A stretch of DNA of 64,000 nt from Variovorax sp. WS11 (GCF_010499245.1 NZ_JAAGOW010000001.1:186001-250000); one strand, 5' to 3'; shown: positions 1-9,251, counted from the stretch's first letter. Notes: generated from the letters alone by a model not told the origin. Made by a program: numbers and translations.

Positions 1-135
1 GGCGCCAGGCGCGCAGCTCGATGGAGGCTTCTCTCATACGCCGAGCATATCAATGGGCCCTTAAAAACGGATTGGAAGCAATCAGTCAATCGTCCGATAC
101 TTGCATTCCCCGATTCCCCCACGAGCAGAGACACG

Positions 136-1830
136 ATGGACACCAAAGCTATCCAAATCAACCGCCGCAGCGCCAACATCGTCGAAGGCAAGTCGCGCGC
201 CCCCAACCGCTCGATGTTCTACGCGATGGGCTACCAGGAAGGCGACTTCAAGAAGCCGATGGTCGGCGTGGCCAACGGCCACAGCACCATCACGCCCTGC
301 AACTCGGGCCTGCAGAAGCTGGCCGATGCCGCCATCGCCGGCATCGAGGAAGCCGGCGGCAATGCCCAGGTCTTCGGCACGCCCACCATCTCCGACGGCA
401 TGGCCATGGGCACCGAGGGCATGAAGTACTCGCTGGTGAGCCGCGAGGTGATTTCCGATTGCATCGAGACCTGCGTCGGCGGCCAGTGGATGGACGGCGT
501 GCTGGTCGTCGGCGGCTGCGACAAGAACATGCCCGGCGGCCTGATGGGCATGCTGCGCGCCAACGTACCGGCCATCTACGTCTACGGCGGCACCATCCTG
601 CCGGGCAGGTACAAGGGCCAGGACCTGAACATCGTGAGCGTGTTCGAGGCGGTGGGCCAGAACGCCGCCGGCAACCTGAGCGACGAGGACTTGAACGAAA
701 TCGAGAAGCGCGCCATCCCCGGCACCGGCTCCTGCGGCGGCATGTACACCGCCAACACCATGAGTTCGGCCTTCGAGGCGCTGGGCATCTCCCTGCCCTA
801 CTCCTCGACCATGGCCAACCCGCACGACGAGAAGGCCAACTCGGCCAAGGAATCGGCCAAGGTGCTGATCGAGGCCATCAAGAAGGACCTCAAGCCGCGC
901 GACATCGTGACCAAGAAGGCGATCGAGAACGCGGTGGCGGTGATCATGGCCACCGGCGGCTCGACCAACGCGGTGCTGCACTTCCTGGCCATCGCGCACA
1001 CGGCCGGCGTGGAGTGGTCCATCGACGACTTCGAGCGCATGCGCAAGAAGGTGCCGGTGATCTGCGACCTGAAGCCCAGCGGCAAGTACCTCGCGGTCGA
1101 CCTGCACCAGGCCGGCGGCATCCCGCAGGTCATGAAGATCCTGCTGAACGCGGGCCTGCTGCACGGCGACTGCATCACCATCAGCGGCCAGACCATCGCG
1201 GAGGTGCTGAAGGACGTGCCGGACCAGCCGCGCGCCGACCAGGACGTGATCCGCCCGATTTCGAATCCGATGTACGCCGAAGGCCACCTCGCCATCCTCA
1301 AGGGCAACCTGTCGCCCGAGGGCGCGGTGGCGAAGATCACCGGACTGAAGAACCCGGTCATCACCGGCCCGGCGCGCGTGTTCGACGACGAGCAGTCGGC
1401 GCTGCAGGCCATCCTCGACGGCAAGATCGTCGCCGGCGACGTGATGGTGCTGCGCTACCTCGGCCCCAAGGGCGGCCCCGGCATGCCGGAGATGCTGGCC
1501 CCGACCGGCGCGCTGATCGGCGCCGGCCTGGGCGAGAGCGTGGGCCTGATCACCGACGGCCGCTTCTCGGGCGGCACCTGGGGCATGGTGGTCGGCCACG
1601 TGGCGCCCGAGGCCGCGGCGGGCGGCACCATCGCCTTCGTCAAGGAGGGCGATTCGATCACCATCGACGCGCACCAGCTCAAGCTGGAGCTCAACGTGCC
1701 CGAGGCCGAGATCGCCAAGCGCCGCGAGGGCTGGAAGGCGCCGGCGCCGCGCTACACGCGCGGGGTGCAGGCCAAGTTCGCCTTCAACGCCTCGAGCGCG
1801 AGCTCGGGGGCGGTGCTCGACAAGTACTGA
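136..1830 (+). CDS. ilvD: Dihydroxy-acid dehydratase
   Basis: Branched-chain amino acid synthesis enzyme that dehydrates 2,3-dihydroxy-3-methyl(iso)valerate to the 2-oxo acid in the cytosol. The 564 residues match the usual IlvD length. Candidate Fe-S ligands are Cys55 (TPCNSG), Cys128 ([10 protein letters not shown]) and Cys200 ([10 protein letters not shown]), and the C-terminal [14 protein letters not shown] is the family signature. The ATG at 136 gives the conserved N terminus. It stands alone ahead of the thiamine genes, on the same strand, and shows no damage. Confidence 0.97.
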   Translation: MDTKAIQINRRSANIVEGKSRAPNRSMFYAMGYQEGDFKKPMVGVANGHSTITPCNSGLQKLADAAIAGIEEAGGNAQVFGTPTISDGMAMGTEGMKYSLVSREVISDCIETCVGGQWMDGVLVVGGCDKNMPGGLMGMLRANVPAIYVYGGTILPGRYKGQDLNIVSVFEAVGQNAAGNLSDEDLNEIEKRAIPGTGSCGGMYTANTMSSAFEALGISLPYSSTMANPHDEKANSAKESAKVLIEAIKKDLKPRDIVTKKAIENAVAVIMATGGSTNAVLHFLAIAHTAGVEWSIDDFERMRKKVPVICDLKPSGKYLAVDLHQAGGIPQVMKILLNAGLLHGDCITISGQTIAEVLKDVPDQPRADQDVIRPISNPMYAEGHLAILKGNLSPEGAVAKITGLKNPVITGPARVFDDEQSALQAILDGKIVAGDVMVLRYLGPKGGPGMPEMLAPTGALIGAGLGESVGLITDGRFSGGTWGMVVGHVAPEAAAGGTIAFVKEGDSITIDAHQLKLELNVPEAEIAKRREGWKAPAPRYTRGVQAKFAFNASSASSGAVLDKY

Positions 1831-1887
1831 TCCGGTCTCGGCGGCGGCAGGCCTACAATGGCCGCTGCTTCGCCAGACCGACTGAAG

Positions 1888-1985
1888 CAAACGCTAGGGG
1901 TGCCAGCCCGCGGCCCAAGGGTCGCAGGCCGGCTGAGAGAGTCCCTTTGAACCTGACTGAGGTAATCCTCGCGCAGGGAAGCTGG
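1888..1985 (+). promoter_or_regulatory. TPP (THI-box) riboswitch
   Basis: Conserved TPP aptamer blocks occur in order: AGGGGTGCC near 1896, GGCTGAGAGA near 1931, TTTGAACCTGAC near 1946 and GGTAATCCTCGCGCAGGGAA ending near 1980. It lies about 95 bases before the cytX start, so thiamine pyrophosphate probably represses cytX. Whether it also controls the later thi genes is unclear, because thiD is read from the other strand. Confidence 0.95.
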
Positions 1986-2079
1986 TCCGGCGGCCGCCGC
2001 GTCTTTGTCTCCTCTCGCGCGGTGGTCCTGCCGCCGTGGCCTCGCCCACCTGCCAAACACTTTGCAATGGAGCAAATGG

Positions 2080-3399
2080 ATGGCAATCGAAACTCAAGGC
2101 AATGAAGCGCTGACGCCGCTCGCCGCAGGCAGCCGCGTGTTCCGCTGGCACGACCACCTGTCGCTGTGGTTCAGCCTCGGCGTCGGCCTGCTGGTGATGC
2201 AGATCGGTGCCTACCTAGTGCCGGCGGTCGGCACGCGCGATGCGCTGCTCGCGATCGTGCTGGGCTCGTGCATCGGCGCCGGGCTGCTGGCCTGGACCGC
2301 ACGCCTGGGCTGCGAAAGCGGCCTGGCCAGCGCCGGCCTCATGCACGCGACCTACGGCAGCGCCTTCGCGCCGCTGCCGGTGGTGCTCAACATCGTGCAG
2401 CTGATCGGCTGGACCACCTTCGAGCTCGTGATCATGCGCGAGGGCACGCAGGCCATCGGCAAGCAGGCCTTCGGCTGGTCGCTCGATGGCAGCCTCGGCA
2501 GCCTGCTGACCACGCTGCTGTGGGGCGCGGTCCTGCTGGCGCTGCTGGCTGGTTCCATGGTCAAGCTGGTGCGGCGCTTCGTCAGCCGCTTCGGGCTGCC
2601 GCTGGTGCTGCTGTCGCTGCTGTGGCTCAGCTGGCAGTTCGCGATCCAGTTGCAGGCCAAGGGGCTGGACGCCTTCTGGTCGCGCCCGGGCAACGGCAGC
2701 ATGGGCCTCTTCAGCGCGCTCGACCTGGTGATCGCGATGCCCGTCTCCTGGCTGCCGCTGGTGGCCGACTACGCACGCCACGGCCGGCGCAGCACCGGCG
2801 GGCTGGGCGGCGCCTTCTCGGGCACCTGGCTGGGCTATGCGCTCGCCAACATCTGGTGCTATGGCCTGGGCGTGATGGTGGCGAGCGCGGCCGAGCCGGG
2901 CAGCAACCTGGCGACGGCCCTGCTGCTGGCGCAGGGCGGCCTGGTGGCGCTGGGCCTGATCCTGATCGACGAACTCGACAACGCCTACGGCGACGTCTAC
3001 TCCGGCTCGGTCTCCGCCCACAGCCTGAAGCCGCGCTGGAGCGTGAAGCGCTGGGGCCTCGTGCTCGCCGTGCTGTGCATCGGCTTCGCGCTGGTGCTGC
3101 CGATGCACACGCTGGAGCCCTTTCTGCTGCTGCTCAGTTCGGTCTTCGTGCCGCTCTACGGCGTGATCCTCGGGCGCCTGGGCACCGGAGAAACGCCGGC
3201 GTCGGTGGACACGCGCCGCGTCGACCTGGGTGCCGCGCTGATCTGGATCGCGGGCATCGCCGTCTACCACGGCTGCGCCAAGTGGGCGCCTCAGCTCGGT
3301 TCGGCCCTGCCCACGCTGGCCTTCACCTTCCTGCTGGCCTGGTTCACGCGCCAGGCAGCGGCAGGCGGACCGTCGGCACTGGCGCAAAGCCGTGGTTGA
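2080..3399 (+). CDS. cytX: Putative hydroxymethylpyrimidine transporter CytX
   Basis: Inner-membrane transporter of the NCS1 (cytosine/purine permease) family, predicted to import the thiamine pyrimidine precursor HMP. The 439 residues contain about twelve hydrophobic segments. The function rests on CytX-like sequence and position directly behind a TPP riboswitch. I chose ATG 2080 (MAIETQGNEA); upstream in-frame starts would lie in the riboswitch expression platform. Its last ~56 bases overlap the end of convergent thiD. Confidence 0.87.
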   Translation: MAIETQGNEALTPLAAGSRVFRWHDHLSLWFSLGVGLLVMQIGAYLVPAVGTRDALLAIVLGSCIGAGLLAWTARLGCESGLASAGLMHATYGSAFAPLPVVLNIVQLIGWTTFELVIMREGTQAIGKQAFGWSLDGSLGSLLTTLLWGAVLLALLAGSMVKLVRRFVSRFGLPLVLLSLLWLSWQFAIQLQAKGLDAFWSRPGNGSMGLFSALDLVIAMPVSWLPLVADYARHGRRSTGGLGGAFSGTWLGYALANIWCYGLGVMVASAAEPGSNLATALLLAQGGLVALGLILIDELDNAYGDVYSGSVSAHSLKPRWSVKRWGLVLAVLCIGFALVLPMHTLEPFLLLLSSVFVPLYGVILGRLGTGETPASVDTRRVDLGAALIWIAGIAVYHGCAKWAPQLGSALPTLAFTFLLAWFTRQAAAGGPSALAQSRG

Positions 3400-4189
3400 G
3401 GGGTCCATGGCCCGCACCGACCTTCACATCCGCACCGGCTGCCATCGCGGCCACCACGTAGCCGCGCGCGCGTTCGACGGCTTCCGGCAGCGCGTAGCCG
3501 AGCGCCAGGTGCGCCGCGATGGCCGAGGACAGGGTGCAGCCCGTGCCGTGCAGGTTGCGGCTCGCGATGCGCTCCGACGCCAGGCGCAGCCGCTCGCCAT
3601 CGGCTTCGGCCAGCAGGTCCACGACGTCGTTGCCCGGCAGGTGGCCGCCCTTGAGCAGCACGGCGTGCGCGCCCAGCGCGAGCAGCTCGCTCGCCGCATC
3701 GTCGAGCGCGTCGACGCCGTCGATGGCATGGCCGATCAGCAGCGCCGCCTCGTCCAGGTTGGGCGTGACCACGGTCGCGCGCGGGAACAGCTCGCGCACC
3801 AGCACCTGCACGGTCTCGGCGGCGATCAGCCGGTCGCCGCTGGTGGCGACCATCACCGGGTCGAGCACCACCTTGTCGAGCTGGTAGTGGTCGATGGCCC
3901 AGGCCACCACCTCCACCACCTCGGGCGCATGCAGCATGCCGAGCTTGACCGCGTCGACGCCGATGTCTTCCACCACCGCCCGGATCTGGGCCTTGAGGAA
4001 TTCCGGCGGCACGCCGTGGATGCCGGAGACGCCCAGTGTGTTCTGCGCGGTCAGCGCGGTGATGGCCGTCATGCCGTAGCAGCCCAGGGCCGAGAAGGTC
4101 TTGAGGTCGGCCTGGATGCCGGCGCCGCCGCCGCTGTCGGAACCGGCGATCGAGAGCACGCGCGCATAGCGGGAAGTTGCTTGGGTCAT
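3344..4189 (-). CDS. thiD: Hydroxymethylpyrimidine/phosphomethylpyrimidine kinase
   Basis: Phosphorylates HMP and HMP-phosphate to HMP pyrophosphate, the pyrimidine half of thiamine. The 281-residue protein begins MTQATSRYARVLSIAGSDSG and has the ThiD N-terminal signature (AGSDSGGGAGIQADLKT) and the GTGCTLSSAIAA segment near residue 210. The start at 4189 was chosen over a longer frame because the signature lies about 14 residues in, as in the family. It is divergent from thiO and its 3' end overlaps cytX. Confidence 0.95.
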   Translation of the reverse strand: MTQATSRYARVLSIAGSDSGGGAGIQADLKTFSALGCYGMTAITALTAQNTLGVSGIHGVPPEFLKAQIRAVVEDIGVDAVKLGMLHAPEVVEVVAWAIDHYQLDKVVLDPVMVATSGDRLIAAETVQVLVRELFPRATVVTPNLDEAALLIGHAIDGVDALDDAASELLALGAHAVLLKGGHLPGNDVVDLLAEADGERLRLASERIASRNLHGTGCTLSSAIAAHLALGYALPEAVERARGYVVAAMAAGADVKVGAGHGPLNHGFAPVPTVRLPLPGA

Positions 4190-4239
4190 GCCGAAAATTA
4201 TGGGCCACGCCATCGCGGCCCCTGCAGGAGGATATGCCG

Positions 4240-5346
4240 ATGACCGCGCGCAGCGCACTTCCTTTCGCCTCGGCCGCGATCCTCGGCGCCGGGCTGATGG
4301 GCCGCCTGCTGGCCGTGGCGCTGGCCCGCGCCGGCTGCCGCGTCGAGCTCTTCGATGCCGGCGGACCGCAGGCCGATGGCTCGGCCGCCCGCGTCGCGGC
4401 CGCGATGCTGGCGCCGCTGGCGGAGTCGGCCGTGGCACCGCCCTCGATCGTGCGCATGGGGCACTACGGCCTCACGCGCTGGCCCGAGCTGCTGGGCGAG
4501 CTGGCGCAGCCCGTGTTCTTCCAGCGCGAAGGCACGCTGGTGTTGTGGCACCGGCAGGATGCCGCCGAGGCCGCGCGGCTGGCGCGCATGCTGGCGCGGA
4601 CCGGTGAGCTGGTGCCCGAAGTGGCCGTGATGAAGACGGTGGACGCCGCCGGCATCGCCGCGCTGGAGCCCGCGCTGGGCCGCCGCTTCGCCCAGGGCCT
4701 GTTCTTGCCGCAGGAAGGCCAGCTCGACAACCGCGAGCTGCTCGCGTCCCTGCTCGCCACGCTGGAGGCCCTGCCGAACGTCAAGCTGCATTGGCACGCG
4801 CCGCGCAGCCTCGACGATTTCCAGCCCGGCGAGGGCGAGCGTGTCATCGACTGCCGCGGCCTCGGCGCCCGGCCGCAGTGGGGCGCGCTGCGCGGCGTGC
4901 GCGGCGAGGTCATCCGCGTGCATGCACCCGAGGTGGCGCTGACGCGGCCCATGCGCGTGGTGCATCCGCGTTACCCGCTTTACGTCGTGCCCAAGCCGAA
5001 CCAGGTGTTCGTGATCGGCGCCACCGAAATCGAGTCCGAGGACATGTCGCCGGCCAGCGTGCGCTCCACGCTGGAGCTGCTGAGCGCGGCCTACGCGGTG
5101 CACAGCGGCTTCGCCGAGGCGCGCATCCTGGAGATCGCGACCCAGTGCCGCCCTGCCCTGCCCGACAACCTGCCGGCCTTCAGCCAGCCGCGCGCCCGCG
5201 TGATGCAGATCAACGGCCTTTACCGACACGGCTTCATGATTGCGCCGGTCATGCTCGACGTCGCGCTGGAGCTGCTGCGCGAAGGCCGCTCGGCGCTCGC
5301 GGGCCGCTTCGCGCTGGCGCCCAGCCTGGAGAAGATCGCAACATGA
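4240..5346 (+). CDS. thiO: Glycine oxidase ThiO (FAD-dependent)
   Basis: Oxidises glycine to the dehydroglycine used by ThiG for the thiazole ring. A Rossmann FAD motif (ILGAGLMGRLLAVAL) lies about 14 residues in, and a DAO-type C-terminal region ends in GLYRHGFMIAPVM. I placed the start at ATG 4240 because AGGAGG at 4226-4231 is about eight bases upstream; ATG 4234 would be only two bases from it. Its stop overlaps the thiS start as ATGA, so the two are probably coupled. Confidence 0.92.
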   Translation: MTARSALPFASAAILGAGLMGRLLAVALARAGCRVELFDAGGPQADGSAARVAAAMLAPLAESAVAPPSIVRMGHYGLTRWPELLGELAQPVFFQREGTLVLWHRQDAAEAARLARMLARTGELVPEVAVMKTVDAAGIAALEPALGRRFAQGLFLPQEGQLDNRELLASLLATLEALPNVKLHWHAPRSLDDFQPGEGERVIDCRGLGARPQWGALRGVRGEVIRVHAPEVALTRPMRVVHPRYPLYVVPKPNQVFVIGATEIESEDMSPASVRSTLELLSAAYAVHSGFAEARILEIATQCRPALPDNLPAFSQPRARVMQINGLYRHGFMIAPVMLDVALELLREGRSALAGRFALAPSLEKIAT

Positions 5347-5540
5347 ACGTCCTGATCAACGACAACCCGAAGACCCTGCCCGACGGCGCCACGCTGGCCG
5401 ACGCCATCGCCCTGATCGAGGCGAAGCCGCCTTTCGCCGCAGCCGTGAATCGCCAGTTCGTGCCGCGCTCGAACCACGCGTCCCACGTCCTGCATCCCGA
5501 CGACTGCATCGAAGTGATCCGCCCCGTGACGGGCGGCTGA
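5343..5540 (+). CDS. thiS: Sulfur carrier protein ThiS
   Basis: Ubiquitin-like carrier of 65 residues ending in the diagnostic Gly-Gly (VTGG), which is thiocarboxylated and donates sulfur to ThiG. The N-terminal MNVLINDNPKTLPDGATL matches ThiS. It overlaps thiO by four bases (ATGA) and precedes thiG by 19 bases. ThiF and ThiI are not in the window. Confidence 0.95.
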   Translation: MNVLINDNPKTLPDGATLADAIALIEAKPPFAAAVNRQFVPRSNHASHVLHPDDCIEVIRPVTGG

Positions 5541-5559
5541 AACCGGAGACCCACCCATC

Positions 5560-6378
5560 ATGATGAACACGAACGCCGACGATCCCCTGGTGCTCTACGG
5601 CCAGGCCTTCCAGAGCCGCATGCTGCTCGGCACCTCGCGCTACCCCTCGCCCGACGTGCTCGAAGCCGCGGTGCGGCGCGCCCGGCCCGCAATGCTGACC
5701 GCATCGCTGCGCCGCCAGACCGGAACGCCCGGCAACGGCAGCGATGGCAACGGCTTCTGGGAGCTGCTGCGGCGCCTCGATGTGCCGGTGCTGCCCAATA
5801 CCGCCGGCTGCCACAGCGTGCAGGAGGCCATCGCCACCGCGCAGATGGCGCGCGAAGTGTTCGACACGCCCTGGATCAAGCTCGAGCTGATCGGCGACGA
5901 CTACACGCTGCAGCCCGACACCCTCAGCCTGGTCGAAACGGCCTCCCAGCTGATCCGCGACGGCTTCCATGTGCTGCCCTACTGCACCGAGGACTTGGTG
6001 GTCTGCCAGCGCCTGGTGGACGTGGGTTGCCAGGCCGTGATGCCCTGGGCCGCCCCCATCGGCACGGGCCGCGGGCCGGTCAATCCCTATGCAATGCAGG
6101 TGCTGCGCGAGCGGCTCTCGGTGCCGCTGCTGGTCGACGCCGGGCTGGGGCTGCCCTCGCATGCCTGCCAGGTGATGGAATGGGGCTACGACGGCGTGCT
6201 GCTCAACACCGCCGTGGCGCTGGCGCAGGATCCGGTCGCGATGGCCGGCGCATTCGCCGACGCGGTGCAGGCCGGACGCAGCGCACGGCTGGCGGGCGCG
6301 ATGACCGCGCAGGATTCCGCGCAGCCCAGCACGCCGGTGCTGGGCACGCCCTTCTGGCATCACGCGAACTCGCAATGA
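5560..6378 (+). CDS. thiG: Thiazole synthase
   Basis: Builds the thiazole phosphate from deoxyxylulose 5-phosphate, dehydroglycine and ThiS thiocarboxylate. The 272-residue TIM barrel has the Schiff-base lysine at about residue 107 (PWIKLELIGDD) and the phosphate-binding AAPIGTGRGPVNP segment. Two tandem ATGs (5560, 5563) are possible starts. Its stop overlaps the thiE start (ATGA at 6375). Confidence 0.96.
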   Translation: MMNTNADDPLVLYGQAFQSRMLLGTSRYPSPDVLEAAVRRARPAMLTASLRRQTGTPGNGSDGNGFWELLRRLDVPVLPNTAGCHSVQEAIATAQMAREVFDTPWIKLELIGDDYTLQPDTLSLVETASQLIRDGFHVLPYCTEDLVVCQRLVDVGCQAVMPWAAPIGTGRGPVNPYAMQVLRERLSVPLLVDAGLGLPSHACQVMEWGYDGVLLNTAVALAQDPVAMAGAFADAVQAGRSARLAGAMTAQDSAQPSTPVLGTPFWHHANSQ

Positions 6379-7301
6379 CGGCCATGAACGACCAGAACGA
6401 CCAGAACGACATCGGGCGCGCGATCGTGGCGGCGCACGCGGCGCGCTTCGGCGAGACGGGCGACCGCCCGGCCTCCTTCTCTTCCGACGACGCGGTGTAC
6501 CGCGGCGCCAAGACCGCCTGCGCGGCGCTGGGCTTTATCGAGGTCGATGCCGAGTGCCTGGCCCGCGCCTGGCAGGCGCAGACGCAACGCACCGGCGCCT
6601 TCGATGCGCAGGCCTGGCCCGAGCATCCGGCCGATTTCGGCATGCGCCCCTTCCCGCCGTCGGCGCGCGCCGATGCATTCCCGCCCTGCCCCGAGAAGCT
6701 CGGCCTCTACGCCGTGCTGCCCGATGCCGCCTGGGTCGGCCGCATGGCGCGCGCCGGCGTGCCGACGGTGCAGCTGCGCTTCAAGTCCGGCGATGCGGAC
6801 GCGGTGAAGCGAGAAGTGCATGCGGCCGTGGAGGCCGTGCGCGGCACCAACGCCCTGCTCTTCATCAACGACCACTGGCAAGCTGCCATCGAGGCCCGCG
6901 CCTACGGCCTGCACCTGGGCCAGGAGGACCTCGACGCGCTTGACCCGCCGGAGCTCCAGGCCATCCGCGCCTCCGGCATCCGCCTGGGCGTCAGCACCCA
7001 TGGCTACGCGGAGATGGTGCGCGCCGACGCCGTGAGCCCGAGCTACCTCGCCATGGGCGCGGTGTATCCGACCACGCTGAAGCAGATGGTCACCGCGCCC
7101 CAAGGAGTGGCGCGGCTGGCCGCCTACGCGCGCCTCATGCGCGGCTATCCGCAAGTGGGCATCGGCGGCGTCGACGCAGTACGGCTGCCCGACGTGCTGG
7201 CCACCGGCGTGGGCTCGGTGGCGGTGGTGCGGGCGTTGGTGGCCGAGGCCGATCCCGAGGCTGCGGCGGCTCGACTGATGAAGGCGATGGCCGCCGCTTG
7301 A
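6375..7301 (+). CDS. thiE: Thiamine phosphate synthase with N-terminal extension
   Basis: Joins HMP pyrophosphate and thiazole phosphate to thiamine phosphate. The ThiE barrel occupies roughly residues 115-305 (LGLYAVLPDAAWV, TVQLRFKS, LLFINDHWQAAIEARAYGLHLGQEDL, VGIGGVD). At 308 residues it is about 100 longer than a minimal ThiE; the extra N-terminal ~110 residues are unassigned and are not the ThiD or ThiN fusion I would recognise. It is the last gene of the coupled thiO-S-G-E set. Confidence 0.9.
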   Translation: MTAMNDQNDQNDIGRAIVAAHAARFGETGDRPASFSSDDAVYRGAKTACAALGFIEVDAECLARAWQAQTQRTGAFDAQAWPEHPADFGMRPFPPSARADAFPPCPEKLGLYAVLPDAAWVGRMARAGVPTVQLRFKSGDADAVKREVHAAVEAVRGTNALLFINDHWQAAIEARAYGLHLGQEDLDALDPPELQAIRASGIRLGVSTHGYAEMVRADAVSPSYLAMGAVYPTTLKQMVTAPQGVARLAAYARLMRGYPQVGIGGVDAVRLPDVLATGVGSVAVVRALVAEADPEAAAARLMKAMAAA

Positions 7302-7362
7302 GAATTTTTTCGCGATCCGCGCCAGGTGGTGCGGACCGGTAGGAAGGGCCAAAAAGTCACGC

Positions 7363-7368
7363 TATAAT
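7363..7368 (+). promoter_or_regulatory. -10 element for tRNA-Asn
   Basis: A perfect TATAAT lies 11 bases before the tRNA 5' end. No good -35 is visible 17 bases upstream. Confidence 0.55.
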
Positions 7369-7379
7369 TTGAGGCTTGT

Positions 7380-7455
7380 TCCTCGATAGCTCAGTCGGTA
7401 GAGCGCCGGACTGTTAATCCGTAGGTCCCTGGTTCGAGCCCAGGTCGAGGAGCCA
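7380..7455 (+). tRNA. tRNA-Asn(GTT)
   Basis: A 76-base cloverleaf: acceptor TCCTCGA/TCGAGGA, anticodon loop CTGTTAA (GTT, Asn), T-loop TTCGAGC and encoded CCA at 7453-7455. The thiamine genes end just before it and phage-type genes begin just after it. Its 3' half is therefore the likely integration target (attL side), and an intact tRNA is preserved. Confidence 0.97.
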
Positions 7456-7478
7456 CCTACAAGCCGCAAAGGCAATGG

Positions 7479-7517
7479 AGGCCCTGCTATCAAACTGGTA
7501 GCAGGGCCTTCTTCTTT
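7479..7517 (+). terminator. Terminator downstream of tRNA-Asn
   Basis: An 11-bp perfect stem (AGGCCCTGCTA at 7479-7489 with its complement at 7499-7509), a 9-base loop, then TCTTCTTT. Confidence 0.75.
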
Positions 7518-7524
7518 GGGCGGC

Positions 7525-7558
7525 GATATTGGACAGTTTTTTGGACATGTCCAATATC
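7525..7558. repeat. Inverted repeat near the prophage left end
   Basis: GATATTGGAC (7525-7534) and GTCCAATATC (7549-7558) form a 10-bp inverted repeat. Nested in it is the perfect 14-bp palindrome TTGGACATGTCCAA (7541-7554). It lies between the tRNA terminator and the first cargo gene. It could be an integrase arm or core site or an operator; the sequence alone does not decide. Confidence 0.6.
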
Positions 7559-7601
7559 CAGTGTTCCAAACGATGAATACGAGGAAGGCGCGCAGCTCAA
7601 T

Positions 7602-8513
7602 ATGCAGGTTCACAGCAGCATCCGGGAGTGCTTCGAGGCGGCTTGCGCCGATCTTCAGAAAACCATTCAGAGCGCCGTCCGCACGCTTCTGGAAGACAAA
7701 CACCTCTACCAATCCGTCGTGGTGGAGGCAGACAAGGCCGTGGGCGCGCACAGGCTAAAAGTTGCGAGTGAAGAAGCGATCCGGGTCAGGCACTTTGCTG
7801 ATGTTAAGAATTGGGCTTGGTACGCAGAGGAAGTATCGACACAGTTCGGCCGACCGGGAGATGACGCCTTTGCAGACCAGTCACTTCAATGGACTGCGCC
7901 AAGCATCAGAAGCTACTGCTCGACCTGTGATCGACGTGAACCTTTCAACCTGGCATCTGCTTTGAACTTGTTCAACCGTGCCAGCGGCCACGTCGGTGGC
8001 GTCGTGACAGCGGCAGGGAAGACGGAAGTATTCTCCATGTCCTACATCTGCCAAGGGTGCAAGGGCCCGCCAGAAGTGTTCACAATCCGCCGGGTCGGTC
8101 CCAAACTGACGCTTTGTGGACGCGCGCCGATGGAACACGTCGAGGTGCCTCGAACCATCCCGGCTTCGATCTCTCGTTTCTTCTCAGGAGCAGTCATTGC
8201 ACACCAGTCAGGCCAAACCTTAGCCGGGCTGTTTCTGCTCAGGACCCTTTGCGAACAGTGGGCGCGCTTGTTCGCGTCGGCCTCTGACCGAGCAGACGCT
8301 GCTTTGGACGCGTACATGGACGGATTGCCGGTCGACTTCAAAGGCCGCTTCCCATCGCTGCGAACGATGTACGGCGAACTTAGCGAAGCGATCCACAGCG
8401 CGTACGCAGACACCGCCTTGTTCCAAGCTACCGCTCAGGCGATCACAGAACATTTCGAAGCGCGAAAGCTCTACAAGCTTTCTGATGCCACCCCTCAAGT
8501 CATCCGCGCCTGA
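7602..8513 (+). CDS. Unrecognised protein with two CxxC pairs
   Basis: A 303-residue protein I cannot assign. Two CxxC pairs, Cys106/109 (CSTCDRREPF) and Cys150/153 (CQGCKGP), could form a zinc site. A helical C-terminal half follows (PASISRFFSGAVIAHQSG, FLLRTLCEQWARLFASA). The layout loosely recalls DUF4145-type accessory proteins, but this is not secure. Its base composition looks less GC-rich than the neighbouring thi genes. It is the first gene after the tRNA and its last 14 bases overlap the convergent ligase gene. Likely cargo. Confidence 0.75.
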   Translation: MQVHSSIRECFEAACADLQKTIQSAVRTLLEDKHLYQSVVVEADKAVGAHRLKVASEEAIRVRHFADVKNWAWYAEEVSTQFGRPGDDAFADQSLQWTAPSIRSYCSTCDRREPFNLASALNLFNRASGHVGGVVTAAGKTEVFSMSYICQGCKGPPEVFTIRRVGPKLTLCGRAPMEHVEVPRTIPASISRFFSGAVIAHQSGQTLAGLFLLRTLCEQWARLFASASDRADAALDAYMDGLPVDFKGRFPSLRTMYGELSEAIHSAYADTALFQATAQAITEHFEARKLYKLSDATPQVIRA

Positions 8514-9126
8514 ACCGCTCCGCGGGCACCGCCCCCTTGCGCTTCACCTTCACCCAGTCGCGCGAGCGCTTCCCAGGCGTGTAAGGGCTGGTTGCCCACT
8601 TCGCCACCAGGCCCTCGAGCTTCAGGGGCAGCACGGCCTCGTGGAAGAAGCGATGGCCGTCGCTGTCGAAGTGCCCGACCACCAGGACGTTGGGTGGCGC
8701 AGGGTCCAGCAGGTCGGCCAGGGCCTGTTTGCGCTGCAGGAGGGGCACGGCGGTGATGTCCTTGCCGCCGTCGACCAGCAAGTCGAACACGCAGTAGGCG
8801 ACTGGGTCGGCACCCTCGTACCACCGCCGGCGCCGCGCGCGGTCCTGGAGCCGATCGAAGTCGCTGCGCCCCAGTTCGTCGAGCACGCAGACCTCGCCAT
8901 CGGTGACGTACGGGCCGCCAGGCACGGCGGCGAGGCTGCGCGCGACCTCCGGGAACCAGTTCGTCGCATCTGCGCCGTTGCGCGTGCGCAGCTCACATGC
9001 GCCCGTGCCGAACTTGGCCATCATCCGGTAGCCGTCGTACTTGAGCTCGTAGATCCAGCCGGGCTCTTCCAGGTTGAGCGGCCGCTCGTCGAGCAGCATC
9101 GGCCTGAGGGCGGCGAATTTGACCAT
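8500..9126 (-). CDS. Minimal ATP-dependent DNA ligase (LigD-type adenylation domain)
   Basis: Adenylation domain of an ATP-dependent DNA ligase. The nucleophile is Lys29 in motif I (ELKYDGYRM). Motif III (CVFDLLV), motif IV (LEGLVAKW) and motif V (WVKVKRK) are all present in order. The 208 residues end right after motif V, so the OB-fold found in most of these ligases is missing. It may be a stand-alone nucleotidyltransferase, a truncated ligase, or an enzyme relying on a partner. AAGGA lies about eight bases before the ATG. Confidence 0.88.
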   Translation of the reverse strand: MVKFAALRPMLLDERPLNLEEPGWIYELKYDGYRMMAKFGTGACELRTRNGADATNWFPEVARSLAAVPGGPYVTDGEVCVLDELGRSDFDRLQDRARRRRWYEGADPVAYCVFDLLVDGGKDITAVPLLQRKQALADLLDPAPPNVLVVGHFDSDGHRFFHEAVLPLKLEGLVAKWATSPYTPGKRSRDWVKVKRKGAVPAERFRRG

Positions 9127-9251
9127 GCCGACATCCTTGGGCCGGCGCCGCAGGTTGGCAATCCGAAGAAGCCGACGCGAGATGATGATCGGGGCCTACA
9201 CACCCATCAGTCTGGCGCGAGGACGTTGTGCCTGCCAACTGGGAGAACGCC

